From positions 62,001 through 126,000 of the forward strand of contig NZ_JACEMT010000052.1 of NCBI RefSeq assembly GCF_013868415.1: a DNA stretch of 64,000 nucleotides, written 5' to 3'. Within the stretch, counting starts at the first letter, position 1. The number at the start of each line of letters is the position of its first letter. Positions 61,287 to 64,000 of this stretch are shown here, piece after piece. Source of the stretch: Marinobacterium marinum. Its GTDB lineage: Bacteria; Pseudomonadota; Gammaproteobacteria; Pseudomonadales; Balneatricaceae. The translations under genes and the position numbers were made by a program. The notes beneath the pieces were generated by a model. That model was not told the origin of the DNA and searched no databases. It saw only the letters and a list, made by a program, of their open reading frames with translations.

Positions 61287-62144
61287 TTAGCCCTGCTCTA
61301 CACGCAATTGCAGGTTGTTCAACTGCTGCCGAATACGCAGCAGGTCCTGACTCAGCTGACGCCGTGTTCCGTCGATCGCCGCTATCGCCTGCTCGTTCTG
61401 TCGAATCCGCTGCGCCAACGCTGCGGTGGCATCCGACCCGCCGGAAACGCCGGCCAACTGCTCAGTCAGCTGTTTTTGAACCTTGAGTCGTCCTTCGCTT
61501 TCGCGCTGCAGCCCCTGCTCCAGAGTACCCAACTGTTTTTCGGCAGCCGCCAGTCGTGCCTGCAAAGCTTTGCCCTGCGCTTGCTGCTCGGCCTTGAGGG
61601 TGCCGACCTGAGCCAGGGCATCAGCAGCCTTATCTGCATCCTGACGTACCCCGGCCAATGCTGTTTCGGCTTCCTGCATCCGATCCGACAGTTTCTTCAG
61701 CTGCTCCACCTGCTGTTCCAGCTGAGGCTTGTTGCGCTGATAGGCGATCGTCCAGAGTTTGGCAATCTCAGCATCGAAGTGGGTAAAACGCTCCTTGGCT
61801 CGAGCATCCATCTCCTGCTGACGCTGCAGCAAGGTTTGCCCGGACTGCTCAGCGCTGTCACTGGTCACTTCCAGCAGACCTTCCAGCGTTTCCACCCGTG
61901 CCTGCGCCTGGGCCAGATCGCTCTGTAACCCGTTCAGGCGCTCCTGTTGCTCTACCTGGGCAAAGCCCAGATAGCCACCGCCTGCAGCCAGTAACAGCAG
62001 CAGAGTCGTCACCAGCAGGTTGCCACCGCTCCTGCCAGCTTCATTACCTCGCTGCGGCATACGATCACCAGGCCGTGTATCTGTATCAACAACCAGGGAC
62101 TCAAGCCCCGCCGGGTCCAGTCCCGGTTCCTTGCGTTCACTCAT
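61287..62144 (-). CDS. Single-pass membrane protein with long coiled coil
   Basis: A 285-residue protein I do not recognise as a named family. Residues 1-40 are cytosolic, a membrane helix follows (NLLVTTLLLLLAAGGGYLGF, about 42-61), then almost 220 residues of Gln/Leu/Glu/Ala-rich coiled coil. It may be a structural or cell-envelope scaffold. It lies between groEL and the GST gene in the same direction. Confidence 0.75.
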   Translation of the reverse strand: MSERKEPGLDPAGLESLVVDTDTRPGDRMPQRGNEAGRSGGNLLVTTLLLLLAAGGGYLGFAQVEQQERLNGLQSDLAQAQARVETLEGLLEVTSDSAEQSGQTLLQRQQEMDARAKERFTHFDAEIAKLWTIAYQRNKPQLEQQVEQLKKLSDRMQEAETALAGVRQDADKAADALAQVGTLKAEQQAQGKALQARLAAAEKQLGTLEQGLQRESEGRLKVQKQLTEQLAGVSGGSDATAALAQRIRQNEQAIAAIDGTRRQLSQDLLRIRQQLNNLQLRVEQG

Positions 62145-62202
62145 CAGGATTCAATCTTTAGTGACCAACAAATGCTAAACCCTAGCAGGTTTGCCAAAAA
62201 CG

Positions 62203-62227
62203 AAAAAGCCCCGCAACCGCGGGGCTT
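62203..62227 (-). terminator. Intrinsic terminator of groESL
   Basis: AAGCCCCGC-GGTT-GCGGGGCTTTTT on the minus strand (9-bp stem then T tract), 29 bases after the groEL stop. Confidence 0.9.
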
Positions 62228-62255
62228 GGTATCAATCAGACGTGCGGACGTCGCA

Positions 62256-63911
<1,656 letters not shown>

Positions 63912-63983
63912 CTAGTCCTGTAATCAGTATCGAAATAAATCGAGTTAAAAAGTTAACGATTAATGCGACGCGAAGCTGATTAA

Positions 63984-64000
63984 TCAGTCTTCCAGGACGC
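63984..64000 (-). CDS. groES: Last codons of groES (gene cut by window edge)
   Basis: The minus strand reads V-L-E-D-stop with the TGA at 63986-63984. The end VLED and the 78-bp distance to groEL fit the C-terminus of the 10-kDa co-chaperonin. Only five codons and the stop are in the window, so the call rests mainly on position. Confidence 0.6.

Overview
The window looks like chromosomal DNA of a marine gammaproteobacterium, most likely from the Oceanospirillales/Pseudomonadales side (Marinobacterium- or Oceanospirillum-like). The reasons are the Pseudomonas-style order argG-motY-rnt-peroxiredoxin-grxD-arg genes, a MotY flagellar protein, many Na+-coupled or osmolyte carriers (BCCT, TRAP, NSS, NhaC), moderately high GC and strongly biased third codon positions. 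I see no rRNA, tRNA, CRISPR, insertion sequence or prophage. Most genes are intact housekeeping or transport genes.

Layout. 1-6.4 kb: argG (cut by the window edge), motY, rnt, 2-Cys peroxiredoxin, grxD, argD and argF, so arginine synthesis mixed with redox genes. 6.4-9.2 kb: metR, class II DAHP synthase and yqcC. 9.2-13.5 kb: a K+ handling group with a TVGYGD channel, a KefB/YbaL-type antiporter and CvrA/NhaP2. 13.6-17.7 kb: a DUF3549 gene facing a leftward set purU - CBS protein - DnaT/lambda-O-like protein - lambda-P-like protein. 17.8-20.3 kb: an AMP/thymidine-phosphorylase-family enzyme overlapping a divergent PRPP-synthetase-like gene. 20.3-25.1 kb: nfsA, a small unknown gene, a YeiR-type GTPase, a DMT exporter divergent from an AraC regulator, and a HAD phosphatase. 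25.1-33.8 kb: a BCCT carrier divergent from a LysR gene, then mmsA-dctPQM divergent from a second LysR gene. 33.8-37 kb: a cold-shock gene, a gene-poor stretch and ygiQ.

37-56 kb is a metal-acquisition and metal-resistance region: a TonB-dependent siderophore receptor, NhaC, mtgA, a copper set (small Cys/His protein, copA, copB), an operon PepSY - DUF2271 - DUF4198 - membrane flavodoxin - EAL, an NSS transporter, a TtpC-type TonB energising operon (DUF3450 - TtpC - ExbB - ExbD - TonB - TPR) and a FhuF-like ferric reductase. Four Fur-box-like sites precede the receptor, the PepSY operon, the TonB operon and fhuF. Together they suggest one iron-starvation regulon for uptake, energising and reductive release of siderophore iron. 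56-64 kb returns to housekeeping: class I fumarase, a UbiA-family prenyltransferase, yegQ/trhP, thpR, a GST, a coiled-coil membrane protein, groEL and the last codons of groES.

The observations I would follow first are the lambda O/P-like helicase-loader pair in a non-phage setting, the phosphorylase/PRPP-synthetase-like pair, and three consecutive inverted repeats between mmsA and its divergent LysR gene. Identifications rest on reading motifs by eye; no database search was possible.
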